Shown: positions 1-7,777 of the stretch, piece after piece
Layout of the letters: each line of letters starts with the position of its first letter
How positions within the stretch are numbered: position 1 is the stretch's first letter
DNA from: G963668605 sp963668605
GTDB lineage: Bacteria; Acidobacteriota; Terriglobia; Bryobacterales; Bryobacteraceae
DNA: 64,000 nt
NCBI GenBank assembly: GCA_963668605.1
Contig: OY764903.1
Coordinates: forward strand, 5,456,001-5,520,000
Reading direction: 5' to 3'
Translations under genes and position numbers: made by a program
Notes under the pieces: model-generated
The model's input: the letters and a program-made list of their open reading frames with translations, nothing else
Told to the model about the DNA's origin: nothing
The model's database searches: none

Positions 1-661
1 CGTTCAAGGCTCCAGTAAAAGCGCCCTTGGTGTGGCCGAACAGTTCGGCTTCCAACAGATTCTCGGGCAAGGCGGCGCAATTTACGGGAACCATTTCCGA
101 ATTGGCGCGCGGGCTGGCGGCATGAAGCGCCCTGGCAACAAGTTCCTTCCCTGTGCCCGTCTCCCCGGAGATCAGTACGGTAGAGCGGCGGGGTCCGGCG
201 ACCCGGATCAGTTCGCACAACTCACGCATGGGCCGGCTGTTTCCCACAAGGGCTTTGCGCCAGGGCTCGTCGCCGTCGCTCAGACCCTCGCACTCGCGGG
301 TGCTCGCGATGGCGGCCCGGACAACTTGGGCGAGTTGCGGCATATGCACCTCACCGCAAAGGCACTCGAGGGCTCCCATCGCCTTAAGATGTGCGGTTTC
401 CGAGTATTCCCTACTGGGATGCACGCAGACAATCGGCGTCGAGCCGGAGATCGCTCTCAGGTCCGTCACCAATTCGGTAGGAGACCAATCGGCTACCGGG
501 AACTCGACCAATAGCGCATCGAACACGCGTGTTCGGAGCACCTGGAAGGCATCCCAAGGAGTATCTACTGCTTCAACATTGCAGCCCAGGTGTTTGCCGA
601 GAAGCGCGGCCGGTATCGCGGACGATTCCGGGTGAGTAACGCTTAGTAGCGACGGTGTCAT
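1..661 (-). CDS. Sigma-54-dependent activator, FleQ/NtrC-like (3' part missing)
   Basis: About 220 residues are visible before the gene runs off the left edge. Residues 1-125 look like a response-regulator receiver, but the usual phospho-acceptor context reads LLVEFP, so Asp is replaced by Glu and phosphorylation is doubtful, as in FleQ-type activators. The AAA+ domain follows, with Walker A GETGTGKE near residue 165 and the sigma-54 contact loop GAFTGA near residue 212. The ATG at 661 is preceded by GGAGAG. The enzyme would hydrolyse ATP to open sigma-54 promoters; its place beside flagellar operons with sigma-54-like promoters suggests it is the flagellar master activator. The family is certain, the target inferred. 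The DNA-binding C-terminus is not visible. Confidence 0.9.
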   Translation of the reverse strand, partial: MTPSLLSVTHPESSAIPAALLGKHLGCNVEAVDTPWDAFQVLRTRVFDALLVEFPVADWSPTELVTDLRAISGSTPIVCVHPSREYSETAHLKAMGALECLCGEVHMPQLAQVVRAAIASTRECEGLSDGDEPWRKALVGNSRPMRELCELIRVAGPRRSTVLISGETGTGKELVARALHAASPRANSEMVPVNCAALPENLLEAELFGHTKGAFTGALN

Positions 662-967
662 AGTGCACTCTCCAATACGAAAACTAACGGCATAGAACTA
701 TCCAGTACTATCGGGCTACTACCATCTAAACTTTAAGGTGTATTCCTCAAAATTTTCCTATCCGACCCCAGGTAGTACTGGGGTAGCTAAATGCATTACA
801 TTGTGTGACTTTGATATGCGTGTCACGCTCCCAAAACACCATTCGCAACCACCCGTTCTCGGGAGCCCTCGTAATCGGTAGAAGCCTCCGGTGCGACCCG
901 TGTTCTTCGCTCGCGATTTTCTTGCTTCCCGGCTCAAATCCGACCCGGAATCTTCGAGATAGTTAGT
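662..967. other. Divergent intergenic region, sigma-54 activator / fliS
   Basis: 306 bases without a gene between the leftward activator and rightward fliS. It is more AT-rich than its neighbours and must hold the promoters of both. It contains an inverted repeat at 766-783 and, overlapping it, a weak GG-N10-GC arrangement (GG 781-782, GC 793-794) ending in TGCAT. That arrangement matches the -12 side of the two better sigma-54 sites at 6039-6057 and 6220-6238 but not the -24 side. No convincing sigma-70 promoter was seen. Confidence 0.5.
766..783. repeat. Inverted repeat CCCCAG-N6-CTGGGG
   Basis: A perfect 6 bp stem separated by GTAGTA. No T-run follows, so it is unlikely to be a terminator. 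Its position about 185 bases before fliS and 105 before the activator suggests a protein-binding site, possibly for the activator itself. Function is inferred only from position. Confidence 0.3.
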
Positions 968-1456
968 GTGCAGAGAATTTCCAGAATCGAACCGTTGCGA
1001 ACCTATGTGGAGGATTCGGTATTGACCGCTTCCCCGACCGAGCTCGTCCGCATGCTGTACCGGATCGCGCTCGCTGCGATTGGCGAGGCTGAGCGGCAGT
1101 TGGCGAGTGCAGACACCATGGCTCGGGGAAAATCCGTTTCCAAGGCGTTTGCAGCGGTCGAGGAGCTGAATAACGCCCTCGATATCGAAAAGGGCGGTGA
1201 GACTGCGGTCCGGCTGAGGGAGTTGTACCGATACATCCAAAACAGGCTCTTGGCGGCGCACGTAAACCAGTCCGCAGAGATCTTTCAGGAAGCACGGAAT
1301 CTGTTGATGGTGTTGTCTGAGAGCGTGCGTGAGAGTGTGCCGCAAGCTGACTCTTCCGCCAGCTCGATCCCAAGATCCAGCGCAGCCGAAGGGGCTCGAC
1401 CGAAGCCAATGGCTACAGGTCACTCGCGTGTCTTGGCGGCTTTTTCCGCCGACTGA
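968..1456 (+). CDS. fliS: Flagellar export chaperone FliS
   Basis: FliS binds unpolymerised flagellin in the cytoplasm and delivers it to the export gate. The 162-residue protein has the family pattern from residue 13 on: YVEDSV, then ASPTELVRMLY, then helical segments with ALDIEKGGE. The last 35 residues, rich in Ser and Ala, extend beyond the usual 120-140. The start is a GTG with no clear Shine-Dalgarno. Its 3' end overlaps the 3' end of convergent flgJ by 37 bp. No flagellin or fliD gene is nearby, so fliS is separated from its usual partners. Confidence 0.85.
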   Translation: MQRISRIEPLRTYVEDSVLTASPTELVRMLYRIALAAIGEAERQLASADTMARGKSVSKAFAAVEELNNALDIEKGGETAVRLRELYRYIQNRLLAAHVNQSAEIFQEARNLLMVLSESVRESVPQADSSASSIPRSSAAEGARPKPMATGHSRVLAAFSAD

Positions 1457-1734
1457 AGACCATCCATGACAAGCCGGGCCAAGCCGAGCCCGCCTTGGGC
1501 GGCCATGGATTGGGCAAATTGCTGCTCCGCCATATCCGAGGCGATGCCGGCTGCGCCACTATCGCCGGATCCCATCCAGCCGCCGCCGCTCTCGCGAACG
1601 GTCCGCAGCATCTGGCCGATGAGAAGCGCTTCGAACTGAGTTGCGGATTCACGGATCTTTTGAGGATCGTCGCGTTTCGTCGGAGCGCCCGCCCCCGGAT
1701 CTGAGAGGGCCGCTACGTTTGATGTGATCTCCAT
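1420..1734 (-). CDS. flgJ: Rod-binding protein FlgJ, N-terminal domain only
   Basis: 104 residues matching the rod-binding domain of FlgJ (TQFEALLIGQMLRTVRES, then SDMAEQQFAQSMA and GLGLARL). This domain acts as the rod cap in the periplasm. The C-terminal muramidase domain of enterobacterial FlgJ is absent, as in many phyla, so a separate peptidoglycan hydrolase must open the wall. It is the last gene of the leftward flgF-G-A-H-I-J operon, 21 bp after flgI, and overlaps convergent fliS. Confidence 0.85.
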   Translation of the reverse strand: MEITSNVAALSDPGAGAPTKRDDPQKIRESATQFEALLIGQMLRTVRESGGGWMGSGDSGAAGIASDMAEQQFAQSMAAQGGLGLARLVMDGLQSAEKAAKTRE

Positions 1735-1755
1735 GACGATTCTGTTCCTTTTCCG

Positions 1756-2850
1756 CTAGATCACCTGGAGTTCGGCTTCCAGGGCGCCCGCGCTTTGCAG
1801 CGACTGCAAGATTGCGATGATGTCTCGAGCGGTCGATCCGATCGACATGAGACCATGCACTAGATCATCTACGGTAGCGCCGTTCTTCAGGGTCAGTTCC
1901 CGGGCCTTGTCTTCTCGCACAGACACTCCGACCTGGGGAACAACCTCAGTCGTCGCACCCTTGGAAAAAGGCGCGGGTTGCGACACCTCCAACGTCGTCT
2001 GAACCTCGACCGACAAGGCTCCGTGCATCACCGCCACGGGGGCGATGTGGACGTCTTTGCCCATGACAATGGTTCCCGTCCGTTCGTTTACGACGACGCG
2101 CGCGGGGCGGTCGGCTTCCACCTGCAATCCTTCCATCTGCGCAACAAATTCGGTCGCGCGGGAAGCATAGCCTTGCGGGACGGCGACGTTGACGACGCCG
2201 GAGTTCTCCGCCACCGCCAGATTGGACTTGAAATTTTCGTTGAGCTTGGCGGCGATTCGGCTCGCCGTCGTGAAGTCAGCCTGTCGCAACTGAAGCCGGA
2301 TCCGCTGGCCGGGCGCCGCAGTGGGCGCCGCGCGCTCCACCGTCGCTCCATTTGGGATGCGTCCGGCAGTCGGATGGTTGACGGTTTGGCTCGTCCCGGA
2401 ACGCCCTGCCGCAAAACCTCCGGTTACCAGAGCGCCTTGCGCCAAAGCGTAAACCTGTCCATCCACACCCTTCAGCGACGAGAGAACAAGCTGCCCGCCT
2501 TGGAGATTGGTCGCATCGCCGATGGCCGAAACAGTGACATCGATGTGGGCTCCGGGTTGTGCGAATGGCGGCAGGGTGGCTGTCAGCATCACGGCCGCGA
2601 CGTTGTTTACGCGAATAGCCGATCCGGGCACGGCAACTCCCATCTGTTGCAGGAGATTCGCCAGGCTTTGAGCGGAAAATACCGTTTGGCGCCGGTCGCC
2701 GGTTCCGTTCAGTCCCACCACCAGGCCGTAGCCGGCCAGCTGGTTGTCGCGCACACCCTCGATTGAAACCATATCTTTGAGCCGCGTAGCCAGAGCGGCG
2801 TCGTTAAAGAACGCAAGGCCCAGGACTATCAGCAAGCCGGCGGATCTCAT
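1756..2850 (-). CDS. flgI: Flagellar P-ring protein FlgI
   Basis: 364 residues from the chosen ATG. The protein starts with a Sec signal peptide (MRSAGLLIVLGLAFF...ALA) and continues with the highly conserved RLKDMVSIEGVRDNQLAGYG and GLNGTGD. It forms the periplasmic P ring around the rod. An upstream TTG at 2865 would add five residues, but GGGGG lies 8 bases before the ATG at 2850 and the signal peptide starts cleanly there. It follows flgH closely in the same operon. Confidence 0.95.
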   Translation of the reverse strand: MRSAGLLIVLGLAFFNDAALATRLKDMVSIEGVRDNQLAGYGLVVGLNGTGDRRQTVFSAQSLANLLQQMGVAVPGSAIRVNNVAAVMLTATLPPFAQPGAHIDVTVSAIGDATNLQGGQLVLSSLKGVDGQVYALAQGALVTGGFAAGRSGTSQTVNHPTAGRIPNGATVERAAPTAAPGQRIRLQLRQADFTTASRIAAKLNENFKSNLAVAENSGVVNVAVPQGYASRATEFVAQMEGLQVEADRPARVVVNERTGTIVMGKDVHIAPVAVMHGALSVEVQTTLEVSQPAPFSKGATTEVVPQVGVSVREDKARELTLKNGATVDDLVHGLMSIGSTARDIIAILQSLQSAGALEAELQVI

Positions 2851-2865
2851 GTGCGTTACCCCCAA

Positions 2866-3558
2866 TTAGAACGGCAGGATGCCGAGTAGTATTCGATATA
2901 GGATGAACGGACGGCGGATGGCGTCACCCACCAAGCCCTTGCCATCCACGCGTACTTCCAACTGCCCGAGTTGATCGGATTGAACCACGTTTCCGGTGGA
3001 GAGATCGGTGGGCCGAACCACCCCGCGCACCGTGATGATCTGCGCCTCCGAATTCACCGTGACGGCTTTGTTGCCTTCGACGACAAGATATCCGTTGGGC
3101 AAGATATGAGTGACCCGCGCCGCCACAGTCGTGCTCAGCGAGGTTTCGCGGCTGGTTTCGCCCTGGCCGTCTAACTGGTGTTCGCCGGAAACCTTCGCCA
3201 GATTAGGCCATGGACCGGTCGCGCGTGTGACTCCACCCATCGCATCCACACCGGCTTTGACACTCGAGGATCGTGCGGACTTGGACGCGCCCTTGCTGAC
3301 GGCTGAAGCTCGTTCGGCCACCAGAATCGTGACGATGTCGTCCACGCGAGCAGCGCGAATATCATTTGCCAGGTCGCCGAACCGGGCTGCCGGAGACCAG
3401 ATCGAACCGGAGGCGGCAGGGCCGGACGTCGCGGGCCCTCGCGTCATCGCCTCTTCCACATAGCGATCCAGCGGTGTGGGGCCAGGCGCTTTCTTCGGCT
3501 TGCTGCCTGCCGGGAAAGCCGCAAGAGAAACCATCACAAACAGCAGCGCGCACTTCAT
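2866..3558 (-). CDS. flgH: Flagellar L-ring protein FlgH, no lipobox
   Basis: 230 residues with FlgH hallmarks: a disordered N-terminus, VDDIVTILVAE, and the C-terminal HILPNGYLVVEGNK ... GVVRP segment. FlgH builds the outer-membrane L ring, which implies a diderm cell. FlgH is normally a lipoprotein, but here the signal peptide ends in FPAGSK with no cysteine; the only early Cys is residue 3. The start is well fixed by GGAGGTGAGG just upstream. The ATG overlaps the flgA stop (ATGA), indicating translational coupling. Confidence 0.92.
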   Translation of the reverse strand: MKCALLFVMVSLAAFPAGSKPKKAPGPTPLDRYVEEAMTRGPATSGPAASGSIWSPAARFGDLANDIRAARVDDIVTILVAERASAVSKGASKSARSSSVKAGVDAMGGVTRATGPWPNLAKVSGEHQLDGQGETSRETSLSTTVAARVTHILPNGYLVVEGNKAVTVNSEAQIITVRGVVRPTDLSTGNVVQSDQLGQLEVRVDGKGLVGDAIRRPFILYRILLGILPF

Positions 3559-4481
3559 TCCTCACCTCCTGGTTGAGAGCCTCGCCCGGTCGTGCTCCGG
3601 GCAAGTACCCTCGCACTTCCTGTTCCGGTGACTTTGGCGGAGAACGACTTGCCGGACTGGCTGTTACGAATGGAGATGGTCTGTCCGATGTGTCCAGCGG
3701 TCTCTGCGGTCCCGTCCAGTTTTAGGCACACTCGACCACTGACCACTTCAACCGTTACCATTTCCCCTTTGGAGACTGCCTTGGGCTCTTCGAGATGCGC
3801 TTTCAGGACGGTCGTCCCAATAGGAAGAGGCCGCTTCGCCACTTTGCCGGCCACATCATCGAGCTTGCGAACGGCCGCCGGATCGAAGCGTGCCGATCCG
3901 GCGGGATCGATTTGGATCTGATCTGTTCGTATGATCTCGCCAGCCCGAATCGGCGAAACCACCGACACGTTGCCGCCCGGGACCGAAACGCGAACTCTCG
4001 CCCAGATATCGAAACGCCTTTGTCCGGAGTAGCGTACGTGGCCGCGCCACACCACCGGTGTATCGGGGCCCGCAACTGAACCGCGCGCAAGCCCATCCCG
4101 CGAGAAGATGATCTCCCCATTCGGAGCGGGGGCTTGGCTTGTTTCCAGAATGTCGATCTGCGCATCGGCCTCGCCAAGGGCCGCGCGCATGGCCGTGACA
4201 AGCTGAGCTTTCTCGGGGACTCTGGTCGCCCATTCAAAGCAGACGTCCGATTCCGGAGTCACGTCGACGCCGTGCAACGCTCCTACTCGCCGGATTTCCT
4301 CGCGCGTTATCACGCGTCGAACGCCGGGCACAGGTGCATGGCCGATCACCGTATTGGGAGCTATGTTCGAGAAGGAAGTTACGACGCGGGCCAGATCGCC
4401 AACCCGAATCTGTTCCTCGGCAATCGTAAGACACGGTTGGGCCGAACTCGCCGCAAGCAACAGGATGGGAAGCGTGATCAT
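3555..4481 (-). CDS. flgA: P-ring assembly chaperone FlgA
   Basis: 308 residues with an N-terminal signal peptide and a C-terminal SAF domain (from about residue 175: SPIRAGEIIRTDQIQ, later KGEMVTVEV and GHIGQTISIRNSQSGK). FlgA helps FlgI assemble into the P ring in the periplasm. The order flgF-flgG-flgA-flgH-flgI-flgJ is the one seen in other non-enteric phyla. Both ends overlap neighbours by 4 bp. Confidence 0.9.
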   Translation of the reverse strand: MITLPILLLAASSAQPCLTIAEEQIRVGDLARVVTSFSNIAPNTVIGHAPVPGVRRVITREEIRRVGALHGVDVTPESDVCFEWATRVPEKAQLVTAMRAALGEADAQIDILETSQAPAPNGEIIFSRDGLARGSVAGPDTPVVWRGHVRYSGQRRFDIWARVRVSVPGGNVSVVSPIRAGEIIRTDQIQIDPAGSARFDPAAVRKLDDVAGKVAKRPLPIGTTVLKAHLEEPKAVSKGEMVTVEVVSGRVCLKLDGTAETAGHIGQTISIRNSQSGKSFSAKVTGTGSARVLARSTTGRGSQPGGEE

Positions 4482-5269
4482 CGCGTGACGTTATTTACTT
4501 GCTGGTACATCTCGTCCGCGGCCTTGACGACTTTGGAGTTCGCTTCATAGGCACGCTGGCTGACGATGAGATTGATAAACTCTTCGACGACGCTTACATT
4601 CGACTGTTCCACATAGCCTTGCAGGAGCGAACCCAAGCCTTCCTGGCCTCCGGGGTTGCCGGCGATGGGATCGCCCGATGCGTCGGTCGCCGTATAGAGG
4701 TTCCGCCCCTCGCTGTTTAGTCCGGCGGGATTAGCGAAGTTGGCCAACTGGATCTGCCCGGCGAGCTGCGCGGAAGTCTGTCCGGATTGAGAGTAGCTGA
4801 CGGTTCCATCCGGGGCGATCGTCACGGTCTGGGCGTCCTGGGGAATTGTGATCTGCGGTTCGAGCAGATCGCCGTCCTGCGTCACCAGGCCGCCTTCTTT
4901 GTTTACATGAAACGAGCCGCTGCGCGTATAGGCAAGGTCACCGGAGGGACGCCGGATCTGAAAAAAGCCGCGTCCTTGAATCACGACGTCGAATTGGTTT
5001 CCCGTGGACGCGAAGTTACCTTGAGTGAATACGATTTCGTTGGAGGCCGCTCGCGTACCGAGTCCGATCTGTAGCCCGGTCGGCACTACTGTTTGCTGGC
5101 CGGCGGACGCACCCGGCTGCACCAGATTCTGGTACATAAGATCCTGAAACTGCGCACGGCGCATCTTGTATCCCGCCGTGTTTGCGTTCGCCAGATTGTG
5201 GGCGATATTGTCGACGTTTAACTGCTGCGCCGTCATCCCACTGGCTGCACTGTACAAAGCTCTGATCAT
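4478..5269 (-). CDS. flgG: Flagellar distal rod protein FlgG
   Basis: 263 residues, the usual FlgG length. The N-terminus (MIRALYSAASGMTAQQL, then NLANANTAGYK) and C-terminus (VSVVEEFINLIVSQRAYEANSK) are the paired helices of axial proteins. FlgG forms the distal rod that crosses the P and L rings. It lies 14 bp after flgF and overlaps flgA by ATGA. Confidence 0.96.
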   Translation of the reverse strand: MIRALYSAASGMTAQQLNVDNIAHNLANANTAGYKMRRAQFQDLMYQNLVQPGASAGQQTVVPTGLQIGLGTRAASNEIVFTQGNFASTGNQFDVVIQGRGFFQIRRPSGDLAYTRSGSFHVNKEGGLVTQDGDLLEPQITIPQDAQTVTIAPDGTVSYSQSGQTSAQLAGQIQLANFANPAGLNSEGRNLYTATDASGDPIAGNPGGQEGLGSLLQGYVEQSNVSVVEEFINLIVSQRAYEANSKVVKAADEMYQQVNNVTR

Positions 5270-5283
5270 TTCACTCCTCCTTG

Positions 5284-6024
5284 TTAGGCGCCAATCTTCG
5301 CAATTTCCTCGACTGCCTTGCGATTCATGTCGCCCGCGAGCGTAACTGCCTTTTGAAGCATCTCGAAATGCCGCATCACCCCTACCAGGCGCGCAGCCGA
5401 TTCGGCGCTCGAGACGTTGGAAGACTCAAGCTTGCCCTGCTGCATATCAATATTTGTAGCCTGTGAAATCACGCTGCTGTCCGAGCTCCGGAAATAGCTG
5501 GCGCCTTGCTTGGATAGCTTGCTCTCGTCCTTGCATTCGACAACCTCCAACTGCCCTAGAAGTTGTCCACGTTCACGAACGGCGCCGCTGCGGTCGATCT
5601 CGATCGGCCCGTTATTTTGAGCTCGAATCACAGCGCCCCCTACTGCTCTGGCCGGGTAACCCTCCGTGGTGACCAGCGTGCCCTGATTGTCCAACCGGAA
5701 CGACCCGTTTCTGGTGTAAAGGGGACCAGACGGTCCGTTGACGCTGAATAAGCCTTTGCCGTTCAGCGCCACATTCAGCGGATTACCGGTATCCTGCAAT
5801 AGTCCTTGTGAGAAGTCGATCCACGGACGCTCGATGACAGGGAGAGTCGACATGCTGTCATCGCCAGTCGCATCTCCGCTCTGTTCCCCGCGAAACACAC
5901 CATAGAACTCGCGATCCAGCTTGAAGCCGGCCGTTGTAGCATTGGCCAGATTGTTTGCGAGCATGTCGAGAGTCTGTATGCGCGCTCGCAAACCGCCAGC
6001 CGCCGCAGTCGTGAGAGGATCCAT
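5284..6024 (-). CDS. flgF: Flagellar proximal rod protein FlgF
   Basis: 246 residues with the rod signature (LANNLANATTAGFK near the N-terminus), shorter and more divergent than FlgG at its C-terminus (ESSNVSSAESAARLVGVMRHFEMLQKA). It is the first gene of the leftward rod/ring operon. The sigma-54-like promoter at 6039-6057 predicts a transcript start near 6029, only about five bases before the ATG, so the mRNA would be almost leaderless unless another promoter is used. Confidence 0.92.
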   Translation of the reverse strand: MDPLTTAAAGGLRARIQTLDMLANNLANATTAGFKLDREFYGVFRGEQSGDATGDDSMSTLPVIERPWIDFSQGLLQDTGNPLNVALNGKGLFSVNGPSGPLYTRNGSFRLDNQGTLVTTEGYPARAVGGAVIRAQNNGPIEIDRSGAVRERGQLLGQLEVVECKDESKLSKQGASYFRSSDSSVISQATNIDMQQGKLESSNVSSAESAARLVGVMRHFEMLQKAVTLAGDMNRKAVEEIAKIGA

Positions 6025-6038
6025 GATAGGCCAGCCTC

Positions 6039-6057
6039 ATGCACGAGGAGTGCCAAA
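6039..6057 (-). promoter_or_regulatory. Sigma-54-type promoter of flgF operon
   Basis: Read on the minus strand the site is TTTGGC-N8-TGCAT, with GG and GC 10 bases apart as sigma-54 requires (consensus TGGCAC-N5-TTGC). The first block reads TTTGGCAC. The same pattern, 11 identical bases with the same spacing, occurs in the opposite direction before fliK. The predicted +1 is near 6029. Confidence 0.65.
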
Positions 6058-6219
6058 TACAAAAAATGCTCGCCTTGCTAGAAATCCGGCGGATTCTCAC
6101 GATGGAAGTGAGTAGGACGGGTTTGCTTCGCCGTCGAAGTTAAGACGCCATTCGTCGGAGTCTCGTCGCCCGACTGCCTCCAGGCCCCAATAAACCGGAG
6201 CTTTTGGACTCAAAGAGCA

Positions 6220-6238
6220 TTTGGCCACGCAACTGCAT
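6220..6238 (+). promoter_or_regulatory. Sigma-54-type promoter of fliK operon
   Basis: TTTGGC-N8-TGCAT on the plus strand: GG at 6223-6224 and GC at 6235-6236, the fixed 10-base gap of -24/-12 promoters. It matches the divergent flgF promoter in 11 fixed positions. The predicted +1 is near 6248, three bases before the fliK ATG at 6251. It also makes the upstream TTG at 6221 an unlikely start codon. Confidence 0.6.
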
Positions 6239-6250
6239 AAAAGGCGTCGA

Positions 6251-7777
6251 ATGCCAATTGCGAGTGCCAACACCGGACTAGTAAACTCTTCGCCGGAGCA
6301 GGGCCTGGGACTGTCGCTCGAGTTCGCGGTCAACCAACAAGACGGTTCATCGCAGACCTTGGCCGCAGAGAAGTTCCGGTCTGTGTATCTCTCAGCGGGC
6401 GCAGACGAGAAGACTTCCGATGCCCCAGTTGAACCGGAAAGTCAGCTAGAAACCAAGACCCAACAAGGTCAGTGGGCGCCAATTAGCTTTTCCGTGACAC
6501 CCGGCCCGCTGAAACAAATCCTTCGCACGTTCGCCGAACTTACCACCGGCACCGCAATTCCAGCCAGTTCTGAAAACAGCGAGCCCACTCCCGTTGAGTC
6601 GGTGAGCCAAGAGGTTGCCGGGATCGTTCTTCGGGATCTCACCGGGCCGGCCCCACTCGAGTGGGGCCGGATGCCAATTGAGAGTGCCAACACCGGACTA
6701 GTGTACTGTGACGATAATTCTGTGGTTTACGGGGAGCGGTCCGTTTGGGCTGCGCCGGGTCTCTTGGCCCGGCCAAACGCGACCTGGGGGGCGGGTCGCG
6801 GCTCAGAGGAGCAGCCCAACGCAACTCCGCCAACCACCGATCATCTAAGCCGCACGCCACTAGTAAAGTCTTCGCCTGAACAGGGCCTGGGACTGCCGTT
6901 CGAGCTCGCGGCCAACCGGAAAGCTGTCCAACCGCAGGCCGCATCTGCGGAGAGGATCTGGCCGGTGTCTCTCCCGGCGGGGGCGGACGAGAACACTACG
7001 AACATCGCGATTGCGTTGGAAGGTCAGCTTGAATCCAAAACCGGGCAAGGTCAATGGGTGCCATCTTGCATTCCTGTGACATCCGGCCCGCTGAAACAGA
7101 TCCTTCGCGAGTTCGCCGTTGTTGACCCTAGCGTGGCAAGATCAGCCAATTCTGAAAACACCGGGACCACTCCTGTTGAGACGCTGAGCCTGGATTCCGC
7201 CGGACCGAAACCACTCGAGTGGAGCCGGATGCCAATTGCGAGTGCCAACACCGGACTAGTGCATTGCGAGGATAATTCCGTGGTTTACGAAAGGCGGTTT
7301 CCTTGGACCGCTCCGGATCCCTTGCTCCAGCCAATTGCGACCTGCGGGTCGGATCGCGGCTCAGAGGAGCCGGCCAACGCAACTCCGCAAACCATTCCTG
7401 ATCTAGGCCAGACTGCTGTAGTACGTTCTCTGCCTGAACATGACTTGGGACTGCCGATCGAGTCCGCGGCCACACAGCAAGCTGCCCAACCGCAAGCCGC
7501 ACCCACGGAGATGTTCCGGCCGACGTCTCTTCCGGCGCGTGCGGACGAGCACACTACGGACATCGTGGTTGAGTCGAAAGATCAGCTTGAACCCAAGACC
7601 GGCCAAAGCCAGTGGGCGACATCGTATATTCCTGTAACATCCGGCCCGCTGAAACCAATCCTTCGCGAGTTCGCTGTTCCTAACTCTAGTGCGGCAATTC
7701 CAACCAATTCTGAAAGCATCGGGCCCGCTCCTGTTGAGACGCTGCGCTGGGATCCCGCCGGGCCGAAAGCACTCGAG
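6251..7777 (+). repeat. Three tandem repeat units inside fliK
   Basis: Units start at 6251, 6671 and 7229 with near-identical DNA (ATGCCAATTGCGAGTGCCAA followed by CACCGGACTAGT). Units 2 and 3 are about 550 bp. Unit 1 is 420 bp because it lacks 162 bp (54 codons) that in unit 2 lie between two ACTAGT copies at 6697 and 6859, and carries 24 bp extra near its end. All differences keep the reading frame. Confidence 0.8.

Noticed and set aside
758..1423. 221-codon minus-strand frame covering fliS
   Set aside because: It is antisense to a clear FliS protein and shows no protein-like pattern.
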